A DNA stretch of 64,000 bases from JAPHSX01 sp050298555 (GCA_050298555.1 JBNKUL010000046.1:62001-126000), one strand, 5' to 3'; shown: positions 24,719 to 33,734, counted from the stretch's first letter. The notes: a model not told the origin generated them from the sequence alone. Translations and numbers: made by a program.

Positions 24719-25564
24719 TTATTTATTCTCTCCGCGCGAAACCCGCCTCAAAACCCAATCCAACCCCCGAGTACTCAGCACCCTTTTAAGATATCCAAAC
24801 AGGTAGGTAGGAAAGGTAACGTAATAACGCGCCTTCGGCCTTTTGGCCTCCAGTGCGTGCACTACCTTCTCCAGCACCGCCTCGGGCGGCAGGGTGAAGG
24901 GGGCGGCAGGGCCCTCCTTGGTGAGGCGGTTTTCCATGCGGGTGTAAGTGTCGCGGAAGAAGCTCGCCTCTTTGTTTATGTTGTTGCGGTACATGGCGAA
25001 GGCGTTGGCGCGAAAGCGGCTGGTCACCGGTCCCGGTTCGATCAGCGAGAGGTGGATGCCGCTGCCGTGCAGTTCCAGCCGCAGCGTGTCGCTCAGCCCC
25101 TCCAGCGCGTACTTGCTGCTGTTGTAGGCGCCGCGAAACGGCAGGCTGATGATTCCCAGTACCGAGGAGTTATTGATGATGCGTCCCGCTCCCGCCCTGC
25201 GCATCGCCGGCAGCAGCTTGCAGGTGAGCTCGTGGGTGCCGAACAGGTTGGTCTCGAACTGTTCGCGCAACACCTCGCGGCTCAGGTCTTCTACGGCGCC
25301 GGGCTGGCCGTATGCACCGTTATTGAAAAGGGCGTAGAGTGTGCCGTCGCAACGCTCGAGCACTGCTTCTACTGCGTTTTCAATCGACTCACTATCTGCA
25401 AGGTCGAGCTGCAGCGCCTCGAAGCCGCGTTGCTCGAGCATGGCGACATCTTCGGCCTTGCGGGCCGTGGCGAAGACGCGGTAGCCGCGTGCCTGCAATC
25501 CCTCTGCAACGCAGAGGCCGATGCCGCTGGAGCAGCCGGTGATGAGGATGGTTCTATCTGACAT
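24719..25564 (-). CDS. short-chain dehydrogenase/reductase (SDR)
   Basis: The 281-residue classical SDR has the cofactor motif TGCSSGIG (about 8-15), NNGAYG in place of NNAG, catalytic Ser in INNSSVLG and the YNSSK catalytic Tyr/Lys (about 151-155). It should oxidise or reduce an alcohol/carbonyl using NAD(P)(H). The basic C-terminal part resembles membrane-associated SDRs acting on lipids or retinol-like substrates. Substrate cannot be inferred from neighbours. It shares its strand with the HD-GYP gene upstream, about 70 bases away. Confidence 0.9.
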   Translation of the reverse strand: MSDRTILITGCSSGIGLCVAEGLQARGYRVFATARKAEDVAMLEQRGFEALQLDLADSESIENAVEAVLERCDGTLYALFNNGAYGQPGAVEDLSREVLREQFETNLFGTHELTCKLLPAMRRAGAGRIINNSSVLGIISLPFRGAYNSSKYALEGLSDTLRLELHGSGIHLSLIEPGPVTSRFRANAFAMYRNNINKEASFFRDTYTRMENRLTKEGPAAPFTLPPEAVLEKVVHALEAKRPKARYYVTFPTYLFGYLKRVLSTRGLDWVLRRVSRGENK

Positions 25565-25634
25565 GGGGCGCTAGGGTAGCACCGGGGCCGAAGGAGTGGA
25601 AATGGCGGAGTGAAATCGTGGCAGGGGAGAGGGG

Positions 25635-26774
25635 CTAGCCGAACATATCCTCGGCATAGCGCTGCTGGACCTTCTCTACCTCACCCCGTGCCTGGTAGAG
25701 GGCATCGACGCAGTCCCGGTCCAGTTCGTTCCCGCCCAGCTTGTGCAGCAGGGCATAGGCCTCGTCATTGCTCCAGGCCTTTTTGTAGGGACGCGCGCTG
25801 GTCAACGCATCGAAGATGTCTGCCACGGCGATGATGTGCGCCTCGATGGGGATCTCTTCCCCCTTGAGGCCGTGGGGGTAGCCCTTGCCGTCGAGTTTCT
25901 CGTGGTGGAACTCGGCGATATTGCGCAGCAGGTCGACGCGGTAGAAGGCGTCGAGGCCGAAATTGTCGAGCAGCGAATCGATCATCTCCCTGCCGATGAG
26001 GGCATGTTGCTCCATGGCCTTTCTTTCGTCCTCGTCCAGCTTGCCCGGTTTCAGCAGGATGTTGTCGGGGATGCCGATCTTGCCAATGTCGTGCAGCGGG
26101 GCGAAGAGGAAGATGTGTTCGATAAACTCGTCGTCGAAGCCGTGCTTCTCGGCCAGTCCCTGGGCGATGAGACGGCTGTAGTGGGACATGCGATCCAGGT
26201 GGCTGCCGGTCTCGTTGTCGCGCTTGTGCGACATGTCACTGGCGGTCTTCACCGCGGCGCTCAGGGTGCGCAGCGACTCCAGCTCCGCCGATACCATCAG
26301 GGTCAGCAGGTGGGCGAAGATGTCGAGGTAATGCAGGGTCTCGTCTTCAAAGGCGTTTCTGCGCGCGGCGTTGAAGAAGATGAAGCCCTGGAACATACCG
26401 TCCTTGAACATCGGCACCGTGTAGCTGGAGCCGTAACCGCTGGAGACGATTTTTCGGGTGTGGGTGGCCGTGCCCATGGAGAAGATCTTCAGGTCGTTGA
26501 CCACGCGCGATTCGCGCGACCGGGAGAGCTCCTTCAGCGAGGGGACGTCGGCCAGGGGCTGCTGGTACTGGGTGAGAGGGCTCGCCGTGTCGGTGCTATG
26601 GATGTAGGTCTTCAGCATGTCATCCCTGGGCTCGTAGATGGCGATGGCGATACGCGGGATGTCCACCGGGATATTGGCACGAATGACCTTGTGAATATGG
26701 CCCAGCTTCTCCGACAGCGGTTTGGCTTCGCCGATCTCGTGGAGAGCGCTGTGATAGCTGAAGACCTTGGCCAT
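25635..26774 (-). CDS. GAF-like/HD-GYP domain protein (c-di-GMP phosphodiesterase)
   Basis: The 379-residue protein carries a GAF-like N-terminal sensor (about 15-160; VVNDLKIFS, YGSSYTVPMF) and an HD-GYP domain (about 180-360). HD is in LHDIGKIGIPD, with EFHHEKLDGKGYPHG following, so the phosphodiesterase motifs are complete. It should degrade cyclic-di-GMP under control of a small ligand bound by the N-terminal domain. There is no receiver and no membrane helix. An AT-rich palindrome (26808-26823) sits in its leader. It is the second HD-GYP gene in this window. Confidence 0.9.
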   Translation of the reverse strand: MAKVFSYHSALHEIGEAKPLSEKLGHIHKVIRANIPVDIPRIAIAIYEPRDDMLKTYIHSTDTASPLTQYQQPLADVPSLKELSRSRESRVVNDLKIFSMGTATHTRKIVSSGYGSSYTVPMFKDGMFQGFIFFNAARRNAFEDETLHYLDIFAHLLTLMVSAELESLRTLSAAVKTASDMSHKRDNETGSHLDRMSHYSRLIAQGLAEKHGFDDEFIEHIFLFAPLHDIGKIGIPDNILLKPGKLDEDERKAMEQHALIGREMIDSLLDNFGLDAFYRVDLLRNIAEFHHEKLDGKGYPHGLKGEEIPIEAHIIAVADIFDALTSARPYKKAWSNDEAYALLHKLGGNELDRDCVDALYQARGEVEKVQQRYAEDMFG

Positions 26775-26807
26775 GTTCCCCCCGTAACCCTATATATAAG
26801 TGGTTAA

Positions 26808-26823
26808 TGATTAACTAATCATG
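26808..26823. promoter_or_regulatory. AT-rich operator-like palindrome
   Basis: ATGATTA-AC-TAATCAT is a perfect 7-bp inverted repeat about 34 bases upstream of the GAF/HD-GYP start, in a short AT-rich intergenic region between two minus-strand genes. It has operator-like dimensions; the binding protein is unknown. Confidence 0.3.
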
Positions 26824-26875
26824 TTAAATCAATGAGTTAGCGCACACTTATAGCAGTTGCGGATGCGCTTGGCAA

Positions 26876-27538
26876 TCATGCCAACAGCACCGCGACGATG
26901 CCGGTAATGAAGATGCCGTCGAAGGTGCCGGCCCCGCCGATGGCGGCGAAGGGTGGCCCCATGCGGCGGATGTCCTTAAGGCGCAGCAGGTCGGCACCGA
27001 TTAACACCCCCAGCGAGCCGCCTATATAGGCCAGCGGAGCACTGGATTCCGGGTTAAGGCCGATGGCCACCAGGGCGGCGCTCAGCGGTGCCACCAGGAT
27101 CGGCATGCCGATACCCAGGCCGTGAATCGGGCGGCTGAAGAGGTAGCTGATGAGGGTGACGAAGGCGATCGCCTGTAGTGCCTGCAGCGTCGTTACCCCG
27201 CTATTGCCAAGCAGATAGAGCGAGAAGGAGATGGGGATGAGGCAGCCGCCCATGTTCACCGCTACCACGGTGTGGGTGGTGTTGTAGCGCAACTTCAGCC
27301 AGGGGATGAACGGTGGGGGCGGCGGTGGGGTTCCCTCCGGGCGCTCGCTGCGCATGCGGAACAGTGGCAGATTGACCAGGCTGCCGAACAGCGAGGCGAT
27401 GAGCAGGGTGTAGGTGGAGGAGGGCGAGAGCCCCAGCTTATGGAAGGCGATGCTGAGCAGGCCGACCTGGATGAAGGCGATGAAAAATCCGAGGGCGAAC
27501 AGAAGAACAAAAAGCTTCTGCGGGCTCGGCGAGGCCAT
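26876..27538 (-). CDS. DUF1614 family membrane protein
   Basis: The 220-residue protein has about six to seven hydrophobic helices and the DUF1614 C-terminal signature GGAGTFDGIFITGI. The middle contains a proline-rich loop (PEGTPPPPPPFIP, about 64-76). Function of the family is unknown. It begins four bases after the PRPP synthetase-family gene, and that gene overlaps the phosphorylase gene's end closely, so the three form an operon. A membrane protein coupled to nucleotide/phosphoribosyl enzymes suggests transport of a nucleotide breakdown product, but this is only inference. Confidence 0.82.
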   Translation of the reverse strand: MASPSPQKLFVLLFALGFFIAFIQVGLLSIAFHKLGLSPSSTYTLLIASLFGSLVNLPLFRMRSERPEGTPPPPPPFIPWLKLRYNTTHTVVAVNMGGCLIPISFSLYLLGNSGVTTLQALQAIAFVTLISYLFSRPIHGLGIGMPILVAPLSAALVAIGLNPESSAPLAYIGGSLGVLIGADLLRLKDIRRMGPPFAAIGGAGTFDGIFITGIVAVLLA

Positions 27539-27542
27539 GCGT

Positions 27543-28412
27543 TTAGCGACCCAGGGCCCCGGCCAGTAGCGGCGCCAGGGCGATGGCGTTGCTGGGGTGG
27601 CTGATGCTGTCGCAGCTCCAGATATGGCTGATGCCCGCCTGTTGCAGCTGCCGTGTTACCTCGTCGCCAAACAGGGCGTGGGTGACCAGGCAGTGGATGG
27701 TTTCGGCGCCCTGGCGCTTCAGCTGGTGGGTGACGTTGATCAGGGTGCGGCCGGTGCTGATCATGTCATCCACCAGGATCACCTCGTGCTGGTGGTAGTC
27801 GTGCTGGGGCAGCCGTATCGCCACCTCACGGTCACCGAGCCGCTCCTTGGTGGCGATGGCGAAATCGAGCCCTGCCGGTTCGGCGATGGCGCGTACCCAC
27901 TGTTCCGACTCCGCATCGGGGCCGATCAGCAGCGGTCGTTCGGTGTTGGCGGCGAGAAAGGCCCCCATCAGCGGCGCGCTCTGAAGGTTGATCGCCTCAA
28001 TGCCGGGCAGTGCCTGCGACAGCGTGTCGATACGGTGCAGGTGTGGGTCGACGGTGACGACCCGCTCGAACAGTCCGGCGATAAAGGCGCCGACGATCTG
28101 CTGGCTCACCGCCTCGCCGGGGTGAAAGGCAATGTCCTGGCGCATGTAGCAGAGGTAGGGGGCGACCAGGGTAAGGTGGCTTGCCCCCAGGGTGCGTGCG
28201 GTCTCCGCAGCCAGCATCAGTTCGACCAACTTCTCGTTGGGCTGGTCGAGGCCGCGGCAGAGGATGACCTTTTCGGGCAGTTCAGCGGGCAGGGCGACCC
28301 GGCTCTCGCCGTCGGGAAAGCGGTGTAGCTCCACCAGCGCGAAGGGGAGGCCCAGCTCACTGGCCAGGGCCTCTCCCTGCGGTCGGTAGTCGCTGAAGCC
28401 CAGAACCATCAT
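27543..28412 (-). CDS. ribose-phosphate pyrophosphokinase family protein
   Basis: About 289 residues with the PRPP synthetase fold: the metal/ATP-binding segment RQDIAFHPGEAVS, VDPHLHR, and the PRPP-binding loop VILVDDMISTGRT. It is shorter than typical bacterial PRPP synthetase (about 315), so it may be a second paralogue with a specialised substrate. I choose the ATG at 28412, preceded by GGAG; a GTG at 28418 would overlap the phosphorylase stop. It would make PRPP from ribose 5-phosphate and ATP, or a related reaction with the phosphorylase product. Confidence 0.88.
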   Translation of the reverse strand: MMVLGFSDYRPQGEALASELGLPFALVELHRFPDGESRVALPAELPEKVILCRGLDQPNEKLVELMLAAETARTLGASHLTLVAPYLCYMRQDIAFHPGEAVSQQIVGAFIAGLFERVVTVDPHLHRIDTLSQALPGIEAINLQSAPLMGAFLAANTERPLLIGPDAESEQWVRAIAEPAGLDFAIATKERLGDREVAIRLPQHDYHQHEVILVDDMISTGRTLINVTHQLKRQGAETIHCLVTHALFGDEVTRQLQQAGISHIWSCDSISHPSNAIALAPLLAGALGR

Positions 28413-28414
28413 GG

Positions 28415-29968
28415 TCACAGCTCCATATAGGTGTGGCTCACTTCGTGCGCCTCACCGATGCGGTAGCCGCTGCCGCTGTCGGTGAGGGCACGGGCGAAGT
28501 TGTAGTCTGACTGGTACTCGGCATGCACCCGGTAGAGCGGTTCGCCCCTCTCCACCACCTCACCCAGCTTTTTCAGCAGGTCTACCCCCGCCCCCTTGTC
28601 GATGGGGGCGCCGGCCAGGCGCGCCACCTTCGCCAGGTGGTAGTTGTCGATCTCCACCACCACCCCGGTGCGATCGGCGCAGACTTCATAGCAGAGCGCA
28701 CCGATGATGGGGGACTCGCTCTGCGCCCCCTGGGCTTCGATGATCGCCTCCATCTTGCGTAGTGCCCGCCCCGAGTCGAGGATATCGCGGGCGATGGCGT
28801 AACCGTAGCCGCCACGCACGTCCGGGTCGAACTCCAGAATGCGCCCGGCCAGGCGCAATGCCTTCTGCCGCAGGTCGCTGGGGGCATGGGTCTCGTTGCG
28901 CAGTACCGCCATGACATCACGTGCCTCCAGTGCCGGACCGATGCCCTTGCCCACCGGCTGGGCACCATCGGTGATGATCACCTCCAGGTGTATACCCATA
29001 CGGTCGCCGACAAATTCGAACAGCTTGCGCAGCTGCAGTGCCTCGCGCATGTGGCGCACCTTGGCACTGGGACCAACCGGGATGTCAATCAGCAGGTGGG
29101 TGGAGCCGGCGGCCAGCTTCTTCGACAGGATGGAGGCGACCATCTGCCCCGAGGAGTCGATACCCAGCGGCCGCTCCACCGAGATCAGGATGTCGTCGGC
29201 GGGCGCGAGTCGTGCGGTGCCGCCCCAGGCGAGACAGGCGCGCTCCTGGCGCACGATGCTGTGCAGCTGGTCCGGGGTGAGGTCGACGTTGCACAGCACC
29301 TCCATGGTGTCGGCGGTACCGGCGGGGGAGGTGATGGCTCGGCTGGAGGTCTTGGCGATGAGCATGCCGTGGGCGGCAACGATGGGCACCACCAGCATCG
29401 AGGTACGGTTACCGGGGACGCCGCCGATGCAGTGCTTGTCCACCACCAGCGGTTCATGCCAGTCGAGCCGCTCGCCGGAGGCGGTCATCGCCTGGGTGAG
29501 GTGGAGGATCTCCTCGCGGTCCAGCCCGGTCTGCCCCGAGGCGACGAGGAAGGCCGCCATCTCCATCTTCGAGTAGCGGTTGTTGACGATATCGCTGGTG
29601 ATCGCCTCGAAGTCCTCGAGCAGCAGTCGCTCCCCGGCGATCTTGCGCCGCACCGCGTCCATCGAGGGGGGCGGTTCGGCCTGGGCCACCCGCACCTTGC
29701 CCCCCTCATCCAGCCCCAGTTGCGCGAAGGCCTGCTCCGAGAGTCCCAGCTCACAGGGGGAGACGATGGCCTCGTCGTCCACCACATTGAGTACCGCGTA
29801 GATGTGGCGACCGTTGGCCCTCACCACCACCTTGGTCAGGGCCTGGAAGCCCTCGACGCGGTAGAACTCGCAGTCGCGGTGCATATAGGCCACGTTCTCC
29901 TTGTAGGTGTCGATGGCAATGCGCCGCAGCTGCAGCATTTCGCTACTGTGTTGGTTTCGCTGTTCCAT
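28415..29968 (-). CDS. AMP/thymidine phosphorylase family protein
   Basis: The 517-residue protein has an N-terminal domain of about 90 residues before the nucleoside phosphorylase body, as in archaeal AMP phosphorylase; plain DeoA is about 440 residues. Key segments are VDKHCIGGVPGNRTS, KTSSRAITSPAGTADTMEV and LGIDSSGQM. AMP phosphorylase splits NMPs with phosphate to base and ribose 1,5-bisphosphate. DeoA-type activity on thymidine is the alternative. It leads the operon with the PRPP synthetase-family gene and DUF1614, which favours nucleotide salvage. No RubisCO or ribose-1,5-bisphosphate isomerase gene is in the window. Confidence 0.85.
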   Translation of the reverse strand: MEQRNQHSSEMLQLRRIAIDTYKENVAYMHRDCEFYRVEGFQALTKVVVRANGRHIYAVLNVVDDEAIVSPCELGLSEQAFAQLGLDEGGKVRVAQAEPPPSMDAVRRKIAGERLLLEDFEAITSDIVNNRYSKMEMAAFLVASGQTGLDREEILHLTQAMTASGERLDWHEPLVVDKHCIGGVPGNRTSMLVVPIVAAHGMLIAKTSSRAITSPAGTADTMEVLCNVDLTPDQLHSIVRQERACLAWGGTARLAPADDILISVERPLGIDSSGQMVASILSKKLAAGSTHLLIDIPVGPSAKVRHMREALQLRKLFEFVGDRMGIHLEVIITDGAQPVGKGIGPALEARDVMAVLRNETHAPSDLRQKALRLAGRILEFDPDVRGGYGYAIARDILDSGRALRKMEAIIEAQGAQSESPIIGALCYEVCADRTGVVVEIDNYHLAKVARLAGAPIDKGAGVDLLKKLGEVVERGEPLYRVHAEYQSDYNFARALTDSGSGYRIGEAHEVSHTYMEL

Positions 29969-30016
29969 GGCAAAACGTTAGCACAGTGAGAGGGTGTGGG
30001 GGAGTGGCGATGTGGT

Positions 30017-31927
30017 TCAGCGCAGCTGTGCGAAACGCAGCAACTCGCCCTTGAACAGCAACGACTGTGAAAGGTGGGTAAAGGCCAGTGCCCGCTGCTG
30101 CATCGCCAGGTCCTGTTCGCTACAGGGGTGGGTTGTCTGGTCGTTGAGTTGCCTGCTGATGTCGAAGCACTTCAGCCGTTGCGGTTCGTTGAGCGGGAAC
30201 TGCAGCGCCTCATTGCCCTCGACCCACCCCAGCACCCCCTGGCGGTAGTAGTCGCTGAAGTGCTCAGCGTCGCCCTGTGCCAGCAGGGAGCGGCCGGTGA
30301 AGTGCTGTGGCACCTCCATGTTCAGCAGCTGTAACACGGTGGGGGCGATGTCGCGCTGGTTGGCAACGACATCCAGCGACTGCGGCGCCACCCCCGGTGC
30401 CAGGATGGCGAAGGGGATGAGGTTCCGTTGTAACGGCGTGGCCGGGCTGAGGCCTGTGTGGTCGGCCACCAGTACGAAGAGGGTCTCCTCCAGCCCTGGG
30501 GTGTTGCGCACCTCGGTGATGAAGTCGTTCAGCTGGCTGTCGGCAAAGTGGAGTACGCTCTGGAAGCGGTTGGCACGGTCGTCCATCGGTAGCAGGGGGG
30601 GAACGCCCTCGGGGAGCTGTTGGTCGTGGGTGGTGTTGGTGTTGATGCCGACGAGGAAGGGCCTGGGCATCTGTCGCATCTTCTCTATGGTGAAGCGGTA
30701 GATGTCGGCGTCGTGGTAGCCCCAGCTGTTGGGGGTGACGAGGGGCGTGTCGCTGGCGGCATTGATATCGGCCTTGCCGTAGCTGTCGCTAAAGCCGAGC
30801 AGTTGGGCGAAGGAGCCGGTGCCGCTGGTCTCCTTGTTGCTGCCCTGGAAGAAGGCGGTGGACCAGCCCGCCTTGCTGAGCTGCTCCGGCAGGCAGTCGT
30901 AGTCGTAGTTCTGCAGGTGGGTCTGTGCCACCGTCTGGCCCAGCGGGTTCTGTGCCGAGCAGAAGGTGGCGAACATCCCCTCGGTGGTGCGGCCGCCGCC
31001 GGCGAGCATGGCGCGCGTGGTCAGCCCCTCCTGACGCAGGCGATCGAAGTTGGGGGTGGTGACGGTGGTGTTGCCGTAGGGCGCCATATAGGCGCCGCTC
31101 CAGCTCTCCAGCAGTACGAAGACGATGTTTTTTCGCTGCGGCTCCCCCTGCGCCCCCGGTGGCGGTGTGTGGTACATCTGCCGCAACAGCCCCAGCTGCT
31201 CTTCCCTGGGGGCGGTGGCGAACATCGGCTTGAGTGCGTTGGAGGCAGTGGAAAAGTAGAGCGCGTTATAGGCGCCATTGAGCGCGAGGGTAGCCCGGGT
31301 CGTGTCGCCGATGCGGTGCGCGTTGAGCGGCTCCATCGGTACGTTCTGCAGGCCGCCGCGCACCATTAGCACCGAGAGCAGCAGCAGCGGTACCACCATC
31401 GCCTCGGCGCCCAGGCGGCGACCGAGCGAGGCGCTGCTGGACGGTGTGGTGAAACGCCCGAACAGCCAGCGGGTAGTGAAGTAGCTCACTACCATCAGCA
31501 GTAGCTGGAGGAGGACCGGCTGGGCGTAGGTGGTGAGCGCGGCGGCGGCGAGGGCGGCGGCGGAGTTCGCCCCCTCCTTCAGCTCGTAACCCAGGTGGCG
31601 CCCCGCCTCGCCGAAGTAGAGGGTATCGGCGCCGTGCAGCAGGATCAGCACCACGGCGGCGATAAAGGTGGTCCAGCGCAGGGTGCTACGGAACTCGCTA
31701 CGCCTAATCAGGGCGATGAGCTGGGCCGCCAGGAAGGCGGGCAGGGCGAGGCTGGCGCTGATTGCCAGGTCGAAGCGAAAGCCCCACAGCAGGGTCTGCA
31801 GTAGCTCGAACGGCCCCAGCCCCTGGTGCAGCTCGGTGTAGGTGGCGGCAAACAGCCCCTTCTCCAGCAGCGCGATGGCGAAGAGGGTGAAGAGCGAGAG
31901 GAGGAACAGCTGGAGGCGCTGGAGCAT
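30017..31927 (-). CDS. LTA synthase/phosphoethanolamine-transferase-like sulfatase-fold membrane protein
   Basis: About 636 residues with five N-terminal membrane helices (first at about 2-24) and a large periplasmic sulfatase-fold domain from about residue 270. Visible motifs are NIVFVLLESWSG (metal-binding Glu), the nucleophile region GGGRTTEGMFA, and LVADHTGL. The family moves phosphoglycerol or phosphoethanolamine from phospholipid to an acceptor glycan. In this Gram-negative context LPS or osmoregulated glucans are likely acceptors. I start at the ATG at 31927, seven bases after the heptosyltransferase stop, because the longer frame adds a non-membrane leader. Confidence 0.86.
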   Translation of the reverse strand: MLQRLQLFLLSLFTLFAIALLEKGLFAATYTELHQGLGPFELLQTLLWGFRFDLAISASLALPAFLAAQLIALIRRSEFRSTLRWTTFIAAVVLILLHGADTLYFGEAGRHLGYELKEGANSAAALAAAALTTYAQPVLLQLLLMVVSYFTTRWLFGRFTTPSSSASLGRRLGAEAMVVPLLLLSVLMVRGGLQNVPMEPLNAHRIGDTTRATLALNGAYNALYFSTASNALKPMFATAPREEQLGLLRQMYHTPPPGAQGEPQRKNIVFVLLESWSGAYMAPYGNTTVTTPNFDRLRQEGLTTRAMLAGGGRTTEGMFATFCSAQNPLGQTVAQTHLQNYDYDCLPEQLSKAGWSTAFFQGSNKETSGTGSFAQLLGFSDSYGKADINAASDTPLVTPNSWGYHDADIYRFTIEKMRQMPRPFLVGINTNTTHDQQLPEGVPPLLPMDDRANRFQSVLHFADSQLNDFITEVRNTPGLEETLFVLVADHTGLSPATPLQRNLIPFAILAPGVAPQSLDVVANQRDIAPTVLQLLNMEVPQHFTGRSLLAQGDAEHFSDYYRQGVLGWVEGNEALQFPLNEPQRLKCFDISRQLNDQTTHPCSEQDLAMQQRALAFTHLSQSLLFKGELLRFAQLR

Positions 31928-31934
31928 GAAATGG

Positions 31935-33011
31935 CTACTTATCGGTCTTGGGCTGGCTGAGGAGTTTGTCGAGTACTGTAATGACATCCGCGGTCGTGAT
32001 TCGTTCCATCGTCCCCTCGTCACGCACCCGGGTCCCCCACGGCAGTTCCTCCACGCTCTTGCCGTACTTGGCCGCTACCGCCTCGGGGTAGTGGTTGACC
32101 ACGTAATCGCCGCTCAGGTAGGGGCGGGCGCGGTCAGGGTTGGTGCAGGCGTAGAGGCCGACCACGGGGGTGGCGACGGCGGTGGCCATGTGGGCCGGCC
32201 CGGAGTCGGGGCTGATCACGGCGCGGGCGCGCTCGAGGATCGCCAGCAGCTGCTTGAGGTCGCTGCGGCCGATGAGGTTGGTCACCGCATGGCTGCACTT
32301 GTTCATGTCGAGCCGGGCCATGATCTCCGCGCCGTACTGCCACTCCAGGCGGCTGGGGCCGCCGCACAGCACCACCTTGAGGCCGTGTTGGCGGATGGCG
32401 TGTTCGGCTACCTCGGCATAGCCGCGGCTGGTCCAGTTGCGATAGCTCATGCTGGAACAGGGGCTGATGACGATGAACTCCCCCTGCGGCAGCTGCTCCT
32501 CGGCATACTGGTGCGCCGAGTAGGGTATGGGAATATCCCACTTCAGTTGACGCTCCGTGATCCCCAGCGCCTCGCTGAAGCCGAAGAAGGAGTCGATGAC
32601 GTGCTGCCGCTGCTGCGCGGCGATTTTGTGGTTGGTAAAGAGCCACTGCCCGTCTTTCGCCCGCTCCCTGTCGAAGCCGAGGCGCACCTTGGCCCGTACC
32701 AGCAGGCTGGCGAAGCTGGCGCGTAGCGACATCTGCATGTGCAGCAGCACGTCGAAGTGTTTGCCCTTCAGCGCGCGGCGAAGATCACGGTAGGCGCGCC
32801 ATCGCCGCGACTTGTCAAAGATGATAAAGTCCACGCCCGGAATGTCGCCCACCAGCTCATACTCGCGCTTGCCGATGATCCAGGTGATTTCGGTCTCGGG
32901 CCAGGCGGCCTGAATCGTGCGCAGCAACGGCAGGGTATGGCTGATATCGCCAATCGCGGAGAGGCGCAGCAGACAGAGGCTTCTCGGCGGGGAACTCAAC
33001 GGCAAGGACAT
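31935..33011 (-). CDS. glycosyltransferase family 9 (heptosyltransferase)
   Basis: The 358-residue GT-B enzyme has the N-terminal CLLRLSAIGDISHTLPLLR motif and a C-terminal sugar-nucleotide site (ISPCSSMSYRNW; SPDSGPAHMATA) typical of ADP-heptose:LPS transferases. It should add a heptose or related sugar to the LPS inner core. I use the ATG at 33011; a start at 33050 would overlap kdkA by 36 bases. The 33011 start has no clear Shine-Dalgarno sequence. The divergent kdkA start codon begins four bases away. It runs on into the sulfatase-fold transferase gene. Confidence 0.9.
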   Translation of the reverse strand: MSLPLSSPPRSLCLLRLSAIGDISHTLPLLRTIQAAWPETEITWIIGKREYELVGDIPGVDFIIFDKSRRWRAYRDLRRALKGKHFDVLLHMQMSLRASFASLLVRAKVRLGFDRERAKDGQWLFTNHKIAAQQRQHVIDSFFGFSEALGITERQLKWDIPIPYSAHQYAEEQLPQGEFIVISPCSSMSYRNWTSRGYAEVAEHAIRQHGLKVVLCGGPSRLEWQYGAEIMARLDMNKCSHAVTNLIGRSDLKQLLAILERARAVISPDSGPAHMATAVATPVVGLYACTNPDRARPYLSGDYVVNHYPEAVAAKYGKSVEELPWGTRVRDEGTMERITTADVITVLDKLLSQPKTDK

Positions 33012-33014
33012 TTG

Positions 33015-33734
33015 ATGAAACCGACCCAAATCGACACGGAAAAGAGCCACATCCTATATGATGCCGACACCATCGGCCAACCGGATGATGCCTTTTTCGA
33101 CCCCGCGCACTGGCAGGGTAACGGCCAGCTGCTCGGGTCCGCCCCCGGTCGCGGCACCACCGTCTTCATCCAGCACGGCGAGCGGGTCTTCGCCCTGCGT
33201 CACTACCACCGCGGCGGCCTGCCCGCCAAGCTCTCCCGCGACCGTTATTTTTGGCAGGGGCTGGAGAAGAGCCGCCCGTGGCGCGAGTGGGCGCTGCAGC
33301 TCGAGCTGTTCCAACGCGGCCTGCCGGTGCCGCGTCCCATCGCAGTGCGTGCGGTGCGGCATGGTGTTACATATAGCTGCGACATCGTTACCGAGGCGAT
33401 CGACGCCCGACCGCTGGCCGAGTGGCTGTGCCAAAAGCGTCTCTCTTCCTCGCTGCTGGAGCAGCTGGGCGCCTGGATGCGCCGCTTCCACCTGGAGGGG
33501 GTCTACCACGCCGACCTCAATGCGCGGAACATCCTGCTCGACGAGGCGGGCAAGGTCTATCTCATCGACTTTGATCGCGGTGAACTGCGAAAAGGGGATG
33601 AAGGGTGGCGCCGCGCCAATATGGAACGGCTGCACCGTTCGCTGATGAAGTTTCGTCGCAAGGAGAAGAATTTCGCCTTTGACGACGAGGACTGGAAGGC
33701 GGTGATGCGGGGGTATGAGAGCACCACTTCGTAG
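33015..33734 (+). CDS. kdkA: 3-deoxy-D-manno-octulosonic acid (Kdo) kinase
   Basis: The 239-residue protein-kinase-like enzyme has the catalytic loop YHADLNARNIL and the metal-binding IDFDRG, and matches KdkA, which phosphorylates Kdo in the LPS inner core using ATP. This is found in organisms with a single Kdo carrying phosphate. The ATG at 33015 has AAGGA upstream, located within the first codons of the divergent heptosyltransferase. The stop codon lies inside the left arm of a REP-like inverted repeat. The position between GT9 and waaA supports the assignment. Confidence 0.92.
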   Translation: MKPTQIDTEKSHILYDADTIGQPDDAFFDPAHWQGNGQLLGSAPGRGTTVFIQHGERVFALRHYHRGGLPAKLSRDRYFWQGLEKSRPWREWALQLELFQRGLPVPRPIAVRAVRHGVTYSCDIVTEAIDARPLAEWLCQKRLSSSLLEQLGAWMRRFHLEGVYHADLNARNILLDEAGKVYLIDFDRGELRKGDEGWRRANMERLHRSLMKFRRKEKNFAFDDEDWKAVMRGYESTTS

